Of a DNA stretch of 64,000 nt, positions 46,651 to 58,235 are shown one piece after another (within the stretch, counting starts at the first letter, position 1; each line of letters begins with the position of its first letter). The notes beneath the pieces are model-generated. The model was not told where the DNA came from and did not search any database. It saw only the letters and a list, made by a program, of their open reading frames with translations. The translations under genes and the position numbers were made by a program. This stretch comes from Cycas panzhihuaensis (Eukaryota > Cycadophyta), in contig CM041465.1 of the NCBI GenBank assembly GCA_023213395.1, forward strand, positions 166,973,741 to 167,037,740. Reading direction: 5' to 3'.

Positions 46651-49600
46651 AACTTATGCTAAATTTTAGGTTGGAGTTGTAGGTATTCTTCTATTAAGAA
46701 TACCCAACACATATGGTATTAAGCACACTAAGGAAATGATAGATAGGGGTCTATTAATAAAATCTTCCACCTTATTAGTGATCTCCTTATTATACTTTAT
46801 GGCTAGGTGGAACCATTGAAAGTAGGATGCTTATCTCATAGCATAGTGCTTCTAAATTTGACTTTAGGAGTACAAATACTAAAGTGGCCTATAACATATA
46901 TGGATGGTTATCTACTTGTATAAGAGATATTGTTTCCAAAACTTAATCACTTGTATAAAGGCATATAACTCCTTATTATAAGTAGACAATTCTTCTTCTC
47001 TTATGAGAATGCCTTAGAGTGGTGGGAGACAAGGTGTTCTCCCTACTTAAGTACTACTCCCATGGCTACTTAAGAGGCATTAGCCTCAACCTTAAAAGGT
47101 TGATATAAATATGATAATTCTAAGACTAGGGCTATTCATAACCCATCTTTTAATTTCTTAATAGTTGTCACTTATATAATTTTGATACTTTAATCTTTTT
47201 GAGAGCATGAAGAATGAGCATTGTTTGCATATTTGTAAGTGGACTTCTTATAAAAGCTCATGGACCCAAATAAGCTATATAAATTAGTCAATGTCTTAGG
47301 TGTAGGCTAGTTGCAAATTTCTTAGATATTTTATGGTCAACATGAATGCCTTATGAATTAATAATAAATATGAAATGGAGTGGTTGAAGCCTATCCAAAG
47401 TAGCATTTATTTTTCTTCAATTATAAGTGTTGGATTGAAGAGTGCTCAATATTTATTATACATTTTAGATATATTCGACTTAAATCTTATTATCTATTAA
47501 TATATCATCAAGGAAGATGATGATAAACATGCTTAAGTGGTAATGAGGACTATCATTCATTAACCTTATAAATGTAGTTGAGGTATTATTTAGGTCAAAG
47601 GGTATGAATAACCATTCATACAACTAAAGTAGGTATCACATGTAATCTTCCAAGTGTCAATGAATCCACTCTTACTTGGTGGTATGCTGATGTTAAATTA
47701 AACTTGGTGAAGGACATGGTCCTTTGAAATTCATCTAATAGGTCATTGAAATATAGAAAAGAGTAATAGTTATTTACTATGATATAATTCAGTAATTGAT
47801 AGTCAATATAAAGTTATTCAGTATTATCTATCTTAGATACCATAAATACTAGAGAATAATATTATAAGGCCTAAATCTTTCCTTCTTTAATAAGCTTGGT
47901 GAGTTAACTATTTAACTTTTCACTCTTTAGAACTAAAGATATAGACAATTATCCATTAGGTAAAGTGGACCCTATAAGTAAATCAATATTATATCAAACC
48001 ACTCATATGGGAGGTAACCCTCCAATTGCCTAAAGAATATTAGAATGATCACTCAATACTTACTATATATCTACATGTATCCTATTAATCCCTAATGGTA
48101 AGTCCTTTATAATCCTCATAAGTAAAATAATACTTGGTAGCGCTAATAATCCTACTAGGTTATAAACTTATAATTAGAGTAACATAAGAGGCTACAGAGG
48201 TGAGTTGATAAGCTCATTGACCCTTGTAAAAATTACAAGTGTTTTCAAATATGCTATAGGCTATACGATGATCATACTAGTAAGATTGGCCTAATAGAAT
48301 TTTGCAACACTTAAAAGGTTTCATATCATAGGTGTTTATATCTATGAAATGGTAGAATTTATCTACCATAGTTTGTAGCCCACCTTTCTTAATCCAACCT
48401 AGGTTATAAGGGCTAGGATGATACTTTATGGGGAGATTAAGATCCTCTAAAGATATATCTAACACTAAATTCTTTAATACTATCATTATTAGTACTATAT
48501 AAGATAATTTAGTCTATTATTTCATAGTTTTTAATGAAGAAAACCTCTATTTCAAAGGTAGTGTAGTTCTTGCATGAGCACAAAGCAATGCTTGGCTACT
48601 ACCTAATTGGTAAATGACATAGTAGGGTTTTTATTTACAATGGTTAATATTCTTTTATATTCTATCTTCTCTATTACAAAGGTCATGGTCTTGGGCTGGT
48701 ATTTCTACTTTATATATTTCTCATTGGAATATCGATAAGACTTGTCATGGTTATAATACTTTGAGGTCCTTTATGCTTAGTTACTTAGAAGTTTCCCATT
48801 AGGGTTGAAGAAGGATATTTTGATAGATTCCTTTATTACTAAGGAGGATTCTCTATAAATATTCCTTTCTTTTGATAGAAATGAGGTAGTTTCTACTAAA
48901 AGTATTGTTATTATTATGGTATTAGAGGATGCCATTTTTACAAATAACTCTTTACCTTTAATGAATACTAAAAGGCTTGACCTAACATGGTGATTATGAT
49001 AATGCCTAGCTCTTACTATAGAGAAGGTTAGAGACCATTAATAAACTTAAGTATAAGATTATGCTCAAAGTTATTTTCTTCCATCATAATTATTATCTTG
49101 TAGAAGGTGTTATATAAGAATGATTGTCTAGGATGCTGGTAAAAATGCATATGTCTCTTCTTCATACTATTTTGGTATCTTGTAAGGAAAAACCTATCTT
49201 GAAGTGCCTTCTCAAAATTCACCTACTCTATTATAGGTGCATGGTTATTAGCATATTCCTTACATCACATTAGGGCTTACTCTATCGTGTGGATTTCTAT
49301 CATGAAAAACTTCTATTTTTCTATGAGTATATTGGATTTGAAGCATTTTTCTATGCCATGAAATCAACCATCAAAATCTTTAATATTAATAGTGACATTG
49401 AACTTTAGAGTGGTGATTCTAATATTTAAATAAACTATGATTACTAAAAAGGAATAAACATAAGGATTCCTTATTTGCTAGAGTATTGAGCCATCATATA
49501 ATGAAGAATTAACAACATGTTATTCATCATTTGTATTTATGCTTGGATTTATTCCTAGCATTAATAACATGCTATTCATCATTTGTATTTATGTTTGGAT

Positions 49601-49850
49601 TTATTTCTAAAGTGTTTGTGCTTAGGACTCATTTTATTCTCATAGTGCTTTGAAGAATATCAATGAGAGGTCTAATGTGATTTTAGTATTTTCTTTTACC
49701 TCTTCATCATTGCATAATTATTATCCCTAATGAGACATGATGTGTAGTGAAGAATAGAGAGAAGTAAAAGATTGGGATTTCCTAAAAATCAAATATAAAT
49801 TTAGGCACAAACTTAGACTTTAATACCAATTAATATGATGCAATAAAGGG
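46651..49850 (-). pseudogene. Ty3/gypsy element remnant: gag, protease, RT (minus strand)
   Basis: From right to left: a retrotransposon gag segment (MNFEKALQDRFFLTRYQNSM, 49220-49160, with the W/F...LQ-RF...Y pattern); an aspartic-protease/linker segment (HPSPYNLGWIKKGG, then DMKPFKCCKILLGQSY, 48430-48280), typical between protease and RT of plant gypsy elements; and RT with the catalytic IIIFLDDILI (about 47520). Reversed primer-like 'gactttaataccaatt' lies at about 49826. Integrase is not seen. Heavily decayed. Confidence 0.7.
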
Positions 49851-51890
49851 GTTGCATAATTATAAAATAATTAATATGGTTTAAGGTTGATATAAAAAAT
49901 ACAAAAGTGGAAAATGTTTAAGGAATTATAGAGGATAACGAAGAATTTAGTACTTAGGGAGTGTTGTAGTATACATGTATGAAATATAACCTAGTAATTT
50001 TATAAAGGATTTTCAAGAGGAGTGAATTAAATCTACTACACTCATAAGTTCCAATAGACTACAATAGGCTATAGTAGACTATGAATATATATCAATCATT
50101 TTGAGCATGTGACTAGAAAATATAATGTAATAGTGTTAAGATGAGAAATTAATTAGTTGGTAGTTGAAATAACTATGATTTTTAAGTATATAAAGTGTAA
50201 TTATGTATAGAAATAATGGATCTGTGCATGGTAGTAATTATATTTCCTATGAGAAGGATTTATCATACATTGGATAGGAAATCCTTCTTCCATGAATAAA
50301 ATGATTGATGTTTTGAGGCCTTTCTTATATACCATGGATGTCTTCCTATTAAATGTATATTATTCATTACTATAAGGTTTAGTGTTGTTAGGGTGTAGAA
50401 TCATAAAGGTCACATTAATTAATTAAGGATGCAATTTTGAGGATCATTACTTAATAAACATATGGAACTATTATATAAATAATTCATGGGTCATCCTATA
50501 TAATTATAATGCTCATAATTAATCATGGTTATATTGTTGGACTAGTAGGATCCATTAAGAAGAATAAAAGGACAATGATATTTTTCTGATAAAGAAATAA
50601 AGCCAAGGGGTCTTTGAATATAGATAAAAGGGAAAAAGTGAAATAGAGTAGAAGTGAGGAATGAAAGAGGCATGTGATGGTTAAGAGAGAAGTTAGAATT
50701 AAGGTAGAAACAATTAAGAACTCTAGTATTTAAATTTAAACTAATGTGAATGGCCATCAAAGGAGGGAAGATATACCAAGAAGAAGAGAACAAAGGCATT
50801 AGATAAATAAAAGAGATAAATGTGATGAGTTTGACTTTAGTTAAAATTTTGTTGCCCAAATTATTAGAGGAACATATAGGACTATGTTAAGAACTAATAA
50901 GAAACTTAGAGAATCCCATAGTTCAAGTAGATAGAGACCCCAAGGTGTCATGTAAGTAGGAACAAAGTATAGAGAAGCACAAAGACATTTTAGGATCTCT
51001 AATAAATTTTCCAACAATAGGACATGACTTATAAGAAGTCTATCAAACTAAATAACTAGAGAAAAAAATAGTGTTTAGATAAAATATCTAGGTATATCAT
51101 CCTTGTAGCTAGGTAAATAATAATCAAGAAAATTAGGAAATTTAAGTAAGATGACTAGATTTTAACCTCCAATTCAAGAACATATACGATAAAGTATTAG
51201 GATATATGGTAATCCTAGAATACTCCATATAAAAAATGAAGAAATGTTGATTGAAAATATCATTATAAAAAATAGTCAGACTAGAAGATCTTGGCTCTAG
51301 AATAAGGTTATACAATAAAATAAAGATTGAGTATCCTAGACACCTAAATATTTAGAGAATCCATCTTAACTAGTAAGAAAAGATCCAACTAGTTCCAAAA
51401 CTAGTGCCAACACAAAACTTGGCTATAGTAGAAATCTTAGTCCACTATTCAAAATAAATTCTACAAGAAGTAAGGCAAGGAATTTAGGAGTATTTTTGTT
51501 GGTAATATGATAGGAAATCAAGGAGGAGGCATCATACCTTACACAAGCTACAATATACAAGGTAATTAGACTCCAATTTCTTTTTTATCCTAAATCTAAG
51601 AGGAAATCAAGGGCCAAAATTTGGTATACATTAATAACAATCAAGTGTATTATTAATGCCTTATATCATTGTATAGAATAATTGCATTCTTAATAATCTA
51701 TAGTTTCCTAGTATAGGAGATCCATCAAATTACCTTGAGTTATTCCTACATTCAATTAAATTAAAGAAAATTTAGGAGGCAAAGAGCACATAAAAGCTTG
51801 ATTTTTTGTAACTTTTTGAGAGGTATCCATAGATAGTTTTGGTATTCAACCTCAATGAACCCTACTTAGAAAGAAACTTAAAGGATGTTC
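49851..51890. other. Gypsy LTR/leader region and AT-rich spacer
   Basis: To the right of the reversed primer site at about 49826, the sequence should hold the 5' LTR of the minus-strand gypsy remnant. No matching 3' LTR was found, so the boundary is open. The open frame 50859-50542 (minus) has no family features. Scattered plus-strand phrases between 50880 and 51860 may belong to the gag remnant that follows. Confidence 0.4.
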
Positions 51891-52500
51891 TTGGCCATAT
51901 TTCAAAAGTTAAGAGATCCTCTCTTAATCCTTCAAACCTTGGAGTAGCTATATTAATAAACATGTGAGTTTATGATCAATTTTGATGCTAAAATATGGAT
52001 TGTCATAACTAAAATAAGTCTAGGTAATCTTATATCTCCTCATCATATTTTGAAATATTTTGTTCAAGGGTTATTACCACACATTAGAGATAAAGTAAGT
52101 TTGCATCCTATGGAAATATATGAGTGAGTTTGAGATCTAGCTTTAAATATAGAAAATCATATCCAAAATACTCAAATGTTAACATATAGAAATGTTAACC
52201 TAGAAATGGCTATCTTACGATAATAAATTATAGCCTTATGATAACCACTAGTTTAAATCATTCTTAATACTATTCAAACCTATCAACTAAAATTAGAAAA
52301 ATTGAAGGTAGGAATTGAAAAAGATAGAGATATAATCTTTAGTGAAATGGAAAAAAAAAAAAAAAATAGTGTCTACCTCCTTGTAATCAATAAGGATACA
52401 TCAAGAATAAATACATGAATAAAAGCATGTAATGTGTTATTCATGAAATAGAAAAACATAAAATGAGTGACTATAAATTTTGTAGTAAAAATTCTAATTC
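51891..52500 (+). pseudogene. Gypsy-like gag scrap
   Basis: A plus frame reads SPHHILKYFVQGLLPHIRDK, then VSLHPMEIYE, a stop, and a DLALNIENHIQN segment. This is the typical end of the retrotransposon gag domain (F--GL-P-IR--V----- ---A-----A--IE). Several stops; nothing of protease or RT follows. Confidence 0.5.
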
Positions 52501-52999
52501 ATATAGAATATGATAAGGAGGAAAAAATGCCTCAAGAGAAATACACAATATGTATTATTAAAAGATAATAAGGACTAATTAAATATAATTTAATGGAAAG
52601 ACCTAACCTACTTGATGTTATTTATGCTTTCACTAGGGATATATATAGAAAGATTATCCTATGTAAAAGATGGAAGGGGACTATGTCTATGAAAAGTATG
52701 GTCCTTTAGTATTAGAATAAGAGATTGAGAGAAAATAACTTATAAAAAATAAATAATACAAGCTCACATACATAAAGAATGGTAGGATAATAGACTTGCA
52801 TTATTTTTTCATAACTCAATCAACTTCATTAATATATGACTGGAGGCAATAAATATAAATAAGAAACTCCATGAGGCATTGCATAAGCTTACACATGTGA
52901 GAAAAAGGTCAAAGGCTAACAATAGAAGGTGAGCATTATAATAGATTTGGGAGTTATAATATGTAATATCAAGTGAAATGAAATTTCATAAATAATATT

Positions 53000-53108
53000 A
53001 TAATGAATTAATATTATTTCTAATACTCATTCATAATGTTAAATCACTATCTCTCGTAAAAAGAAGTTGTCTAGGCCTCTCAAATTTCTCATGACTAAAG
53101 GCCTCAGT
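53000..53108 (-). pseudogene. Copia polyprotein C-terminal stub
   Basis: Minus strand: NILTEAFSHEKFERPRQL, close to the conserved copia end (DILTK-L-R-KFE-LR). It is cut at 53113 by element C. The 53000-52500 part is AT-rich without ORFs and includes the presumed LTR of this stub. A(15) at about 52350-52365 lies further left. Confidence 0.45.
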
Positions 53109-53113
53109 AAGAA

Positions 53114-53518
53114 TGTTAGTAATTATAGGAAAATAAAAGATGGAGAACAGGGCAGAACATAAACACATAAATTAATACATTATTCCATAAATAGAAAATC
53201 CTTTATATTCAATCCATTGTTTGAGAGAGCATTATAAGTATCCAAAAGTAGGTGGTGTCTAAAGGTGCCAAGGTTGCACACCCCTCCAAATATATAATTT
53301 GGAGGAGGAGGGAAACTCCTCAACTCTTAAAATTTAAATAACAATAAAATATAACTTAACTTAACTCAAATGAACTTAACTTAAATTAAATCAAATTAAC
53401 TTAACCTTACCTTATACATACCTTCACATGTGAGCACCCACATATGTAAATTGATGAGAGTAAGGTGTGCACTCCTGGTTGAAAGGTGGGAGTGGGGTGA
53501 TGATCGTTGAACCCAACA
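53114..53518 (-). repeat. 3' LTR of element C
   Basis: 405 bp; matches the LTRs of A in reverse complement, including TATA-like and GA-rich inverted repeat elements. An extra about 10 bp ('taattatagg') lies near its left end. Confidence 0.85.
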
Positions 53519-54230
53519 TTCTCCCCCTTAATGGTCATCACAAATAACTTTGTCTTCTCTTTAAACTTACAAAATTTGAACTTGAAGAAAACATTAAAAA
53601 TTTATCTTTTAGCTTGATCATTATCAACTCTTCTCATCCTTTTAACAATGTGTGTCCTTTTACTATTGAGTGGTGCAAAAAATCTGTAAATAAATATAGC
53701 TTCATTCAAATATGGATGTGTGGCTGAAACTTTGACTTTAACTTCTAAAACTTTAACTTTATCTTCTAAAAACTTTGTGTTGTGAGTGACTGTCATATCA
53801 TCATATTTCTCCCCCTAAAATGGAGGATCGGGTTCTTGTACAACAAGATGATCATGCATTTGACTTAAATCTTCCTTGGTCTTTTTATTACAATCCACTT
53901 GTTCTTGCACCAGTCTCATATGTTTAACAATATCAATGTTAAATTCATTGAGGGTATCTCCCCCATAAGTAGAAATTAAGATATCCCATACAGATTTAGA
54001 AGTTGTCATTTTACAAACTTTAGAAAACACTTTATCATCTATAGTGCAAAATAGTATAGATAGGGCTTCATTGTCTTTTTTAATATTTTCCTTAATATTA
54101 ACATCATATTCATCTTATAAGTATTTACAAAGATCATGTGTAATAAAATAATTTTACATTTTCTTATGCCATAGTGAAAAATTATGGCCATTAAATATAG
54201 GAGATTATACTTTATTAAGATTGATTGCAA
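53519..54230 (-). pseudogene. Element C gag-like ORF (best preserved core)
   Basis: The start codon position (54230-54228) now reads TTG, followed by AINLNKV, FPIFNGHNFSLWHK-type residues, DEYDVNIKENIKKDNE, CKMTTSKSVWDILISTYGGD, TLNEFNIDIVKHMRLVQEQV and DLSQMHDHLVVQEPDPPF. Then come YDDMTVTHNTKFLEDKVKV and NSKRTHIVKRMRRVDNDQAK. There are fewer stops than in A. It has no zinc knuckle; basic stretches near the C-terminus may replace it. The frame goes on through the purine tract (TIKGENVGFN) into the LTR. Confidence 0.82.
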
Positions 54231-54526
54231 TTTTATTAAAAACTTTAGTACATATAAAGGAATATGCTTTTACCAAGTCAAAGAACTCAATAAATCAACA
54301 AATGTGGGGTATCTTAAATGCTCAAGTTTAGTAGCTTCAAATCTATACTAAACAATGTCAAAATAAAGTAAAATTATACCACTTTGAAGATTAATGATAA
54401 AACTATTCAATGGAACTGACCGTTTTAAAAACGGGTTCCTACAAGTCAATATTTTAATGAACCAAAGATATAGTCCTTATTTTTAGTCTTAACGGGAGTT
54501 TGGGGCTTAAAATATTATAAAAATAC

Positions 54527-55051
54527 TGTTGGAGTTAATAGTCATCACTCCACTCCCACCTTCCAACCAGGGGAGTACACATCATCATCTTCAATTTACA
54601 CATGTGGGTGTTCAACATGTGTAGGTAGGTTAAGGTAAGTTAATGTTAATTTGAGTTAAGTTTACTTTAAGTTAAGTTTATATTATTTTATTGTAATTTA
54701 AATTTCAAGGGTTGAGGAGTTTCCCTCATCCCCCAAAATTATAAATATTTAGGGGTGTGCAACCCTAATGTTTTTAGACACCAACCATATTAAGAAATTT
54801 GTAAAGCTCTCTCTTATTATAATGTATTGAATACAATGAGTTTTCAGTTTATGCAATATTCATGTATTGAAGTATTGGAGATTAGTTTATGTTGTGCCCT
54901 ATTCTCCTTGCATATTATTTCCAACATTTGGTATCAGAGCTACTTGGGGCTACATTCTATTTCCTACATTTGGTATCAAAACTTAGTTTAGCTCCACTAA
55001 TTTCCATCATTTGGTATTAGAGCTTAATTTAGCTCTATTTTATTTCCAACA
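54527..55051 (+). repeat. 5' LTR of element D with internal primer-site tandem repeat
   Basis: 525 bp. Primer-like TGGTATC/T sites begin at 54929, 54971 and 55012 inside the LTR, and the external primer site is at 55054 (intervals 42, 41 and 42 bp). Each unit ends 'tttcc-aca' or 'tttccatca'. TATA-like 'attataaatatttagg' at about 54745. Confidence 0.88.
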
Positions 55052-56100
55052 TTTGGTATCAAAGCCAATAATTACCGGGCTATTGAAGTTTTTGTAAAGA
55101 AGAAAGGAGATCTACTAGCATTTTGAGGTAGTTTTACTCACAGCAAAGAAAATCCTAGTTATATTTATTTTTTATAAGTTTTTTTTTAGTAGTTTCTTAT
55201 ATTTGTTATCAGAGATTTGCTTATTATTGAGTTATATTTGTGAAATAACAAAAATATTTTAGATTTTTTCCAGATTTATACAGGTGCACAGTTGAAAAAT
55301 AATAAAATATCAAGCTTTTATCATTCTACAAGAGGATTTCAGCTACAAACAATCTCTATTTAAGTTTTCTCCAGAGTTGAGCCATATTTTTTCAGATCTA
55401 CATATTTTTTATCATATATTTAGTTATTTTCAAACATATTTCAGTCTATTTATCTAATATTTTCTTAGATCTGTAAAGGATTTTAGCTGCATACAATATT
55501 CATACAAGTTTTCTTTAAGATCTACTACATTTTCTTCAAGATTTGCCATATAGTTCTTAGATCTGGCATATTTTATTTCATATCTACTATAGTTTTTTTC
55601 AGATCTGTTATATATTTTTTCATATCTACGTATTTTACTAAATATTTTACTATTTTCTACTATATTTGGTTTAGATTTACTATATTTTATTTTAGATATG
55701 CTTATTTCAGTAATTATTTTAATATTTTCTGGTATATTTATTGCATATTTGTAACATTTAGTTCAGATCTATTATATTTCATTTTAGATCTGTATTTTTC
55801 ATCATATATTTGACTATATTTTTAAGTTTTTTACAGATCTACAATTTTTAGGGCATATTCAGCCTTCTGGAGAAGCATAAATAACAGATCTCATTTCTGT
55901 AAGTTAACTATAGCTATGTTTACGAGGTTCTTCATACTTTTTTTAAGATCTAAACACATATTTCTGATATATCTGCAACATATTTAAAAGTATTTCGGAT
56001 ACATATACATGCATTTCATTTGCTTGATATATTTTTTGTCAAAATATTTGAAATTCTCTAGTTCATTTGTGCTCCATTTGTTGATAAGTTAGATCTCTCT
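55052..56100 (+). repeat. AGATCT-rich leader of element D
   Basis: Primer site then about 1 kb AT-rich leader, with AGATCT or near-AGATCT palindromes from about 55390 to 55850. The phrase 'gcatattcagccttctggagaa' at about 55855 is shared with A (about 1690) and, reversed, C (about 63790). No ORF. Confidence 0.75.
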
Positions 56101-57060
56101 TTTACAACCTACTAAAAGGTTAAAAACATAAAAATAGCCATACGAATCAAGTTTTATTTTTGTCAAGCTGTCTTTGAGTGTGATATCAAAACATATTGAG
56201 TTGTAATATCCCAAGTATATTATTAGAAGAAAAAGGACATATACACATTAATACTTCTTATATTATTAATTTATTTTCAAGATCTGATCTATATTCCACA
56301 CAAGACTTACTCAACTTACTTTGTCAAAAGTGGACAGAAAATAAAAAAGAAGAATAAACCTTTTTTCAACATTTACTATCAATAGTTATTTTTGGTTTAT
56401 CCAAGCTTTTTACCTTTGTCATGAAAAGTCTTATTTCTTCTTGATGAAGCTTTCAATCTGGGAATTAAGGGCTACTTCAGAGCATTGTACAAAGCCTTTG
56501 TAGCTGTAAGGCTTGCCAACACTACTGCTAACACCACGCCCCATTCTAAATCTATGGCTCAAACTTCCCAAAGAAAAACAACAAACCAAAAATAATATGC
56601 AAGTTGGAAAACTGAAGTTTTAGATTTTATTGTATTGTCTACTTCAAGATCATCTGATGCTTTAGAAACTAATAAATTCTATCTAAATAATTCATTTGAA
56701 AATAGTGCCAGATCATTAATCCAATCTTTTTCCCACCTATCCAAGATCAATTAAAAATAGTGAAGTAAGTACACTAAGGAGACCCTTTTAGACAGAATCT
56801 GCATGTTACCCACTCTTAAATAAAAATAACCTTTGATATTTCTAGCCAAATCCAAACTACATCAAAGACCTCATCTGACATACAAGATAGTCGATCTTTG
56901 AAAGCATGTCCAACCAGACTAATACAAAATAGCACATGAAGTTTTGTGCTTGCATTTATCCACATCACTTACGGATCCAATAAGGGCAAGCCAACTAGAG
57001 CAAACCTACTCTTTCAATTCATGGATATGCGGTAACCCTGAGTACTAATTACTATCATTT
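56101..57060 (-). other. Cargo zone of D, left part: unrecognised captured sequence
   Basis: The segment is less AT-rich than the core. A short minus frame near 56560-56450 reads MGRGVSSSVGKPYSYKGF. The first seven residues recall SPIRAL1-like proteins but the rest does not, so I make no call. Other frames carry stops. Confidence 0.35.
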
Positions 57061-57725
57061 GGTTTTACAGGAGACTCCACCAGATGATCAAATTTTTCTC
57101 TTCTAAATATTTGTTCTCTTGTTGGAGATCTATTACTATAATGGATGTAGAAAACACAGCATGCTATACTTAAAATAATACTATTTTACACAACGGTAAG
57201 AATTTTGGGTCGTTTCCCTGCAAAGCGAGTAATAAAACCCATATACTATAGGAGAAGAAAAGTAATATGAAAACCCACAAGAACCAGCATGGATGACAAG
57301 AATAATGCTAAAAATAAAGTCAGATTCATTCTGAAATTAATTCCCATTGACAGGAAACTTGGAAGATGATATACTGCAGCAATCAAAATCCATAACATAT
57401 ACCATTGACTAAAGTTGAAGTAGCTTGGCTGAATAGTTCTACCCAAGAAATGAGATGAAAAGAAATAACAAAAGGCAAACAAACATGCGTATATTAACCA
57501 CCACTTTATACTGTTGTCTAACTTATGAATAAGAGTTTGAATGTTGTTAGTTGATATAAAGAAAAGAGAATCCACCACAATGGCAGTGTTGTCACTTCCA
57601 TCAACCAAAAACTTCCTTAGATGAGACACAATTAGCTCCACTGCTTTATGAACACTATTATCTATTAATGCACAAAGCGGCATATCTTCTGAAGCTAGTA
57701 CTCGAACAATAACACCTGAGTTGTC
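57061..57725 (-). pseudogene. Captured multi-pass membrane protein fragment, possibly PGAP1-like GPI inositol-deacylase
   Basis: A 145-codon minus frame (57683-57246) plus 3' extension after one stop. It begins [20 protein letters not shown] and has an [11 protein letters not shown]-type first hydrophobic segment, then [52 protein letters not shown]. After the stop it reads YMGFITRFAGKRPKILTVV and IILSIACCVFYIHYSNR. Three to four membrane spans are visible. The residue pattern recalls the C-terminal membrane part of plant PGAP1-like proteins, which remove the acyl chain from GPI anchors in the ER; this is from memory and only moderately sure. It lies antisense to D. Confidence 0.5.
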
Positions 57726-57900
57726 TTGGACCGCCTTCTCATCATCAACATCTTCAGCCTCTTCCCTGTATTGTCATCATCATCATCCCTAAGAGGCACG
57801 CCATTGTTTAATAAGTCGTCAAGATCAGCTAGAAAAGAGTCTGCAAGAGTGGCTATTTTTACTTGTGGGTTCCCAAAGATGCTCCATAATCACATTCTCC
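57726..57900 (-). pseudogene. Captured PRP31 N-terminal fragment
   Basis: Minus strand: VKIATLADSFLADLDDLLNN followed by an Asp-rich run (57865-57770), close to the first residues of the U4/U6 snRNP protein PRP31 (ATLADSFLADLDEL then an acidic stretch). The initiator Met is replaced by Ile (ATA), so it cannot start here. A frame slip in the acidic tract leads directly into the PGAP1-like frame. It is one exon-sized piece, antisense to D. Confidence 0.6.
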
Positions 57901-58235
57901 TAAGAAGATTTCTATGTAGACTGACGAAGATAGAAAATAAATCTCCGCAATCTCTAATAAAGTCACCTCCATTGAGAATATACAGTGTTGCTACCGTTTG
58001 GTAAATACGCTGATACAAACCACCAGTATAGCTTGAAGATGCAGACGTAGCAAGACCAACCTATTGTTAGAGTTATGACCACCCATTCTCTATCTCTATC
58101 TCTCGTGCGACTCTCTTCCCTCGGCTTGCGTGCGTCTATCTCTCTGTGCAACGCAGACGATCTTCCCCAGGCCACGTGCATTCACAGCGATCCTGCGTGC
58201 TGGTGCAGCGGTGGCTGCATAGTGGCAACAATGGC
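57901..58235 (-). pseudogene. Cargo of D, right part: unknown captured exon and GC-rich 5' segment
   Basis: Minus strand: ATSASSSYTGGLYQRIYQTV, ATLYILNGGDFIRDCGDL, continuing to a stop just upstream of the PRP31 piece. I do not recognise the family. 58080-58210 is clearly more GC-rich than everything around it (AGAGAGATAGAGA and CG-containing words on the minus strand), like a plant 5' UTR or promoter edge. A similar GC-rich patch marks the same boundary in C (62100-62180). Confidence 0.45.

Noticed and set aside
50542-50859. 105-codon minus-strand open frame, hydrophobic
   Set aside because: Phe/Ser/Leu-rich from purine-rich sequence on the other strand; no motif, no context.
56450-56560. 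MGRGVSSSVG frame resembling the start of SPIRAL1-like proteins
   Set aside because: Only about seven residues agree and the following GGGQSS-type motif is missing.
57726-58004. 92-codon plus-strand open frame
   Set aside because: Shadow of the antisense PRP31/unknown exon frames, which show real family motifs.
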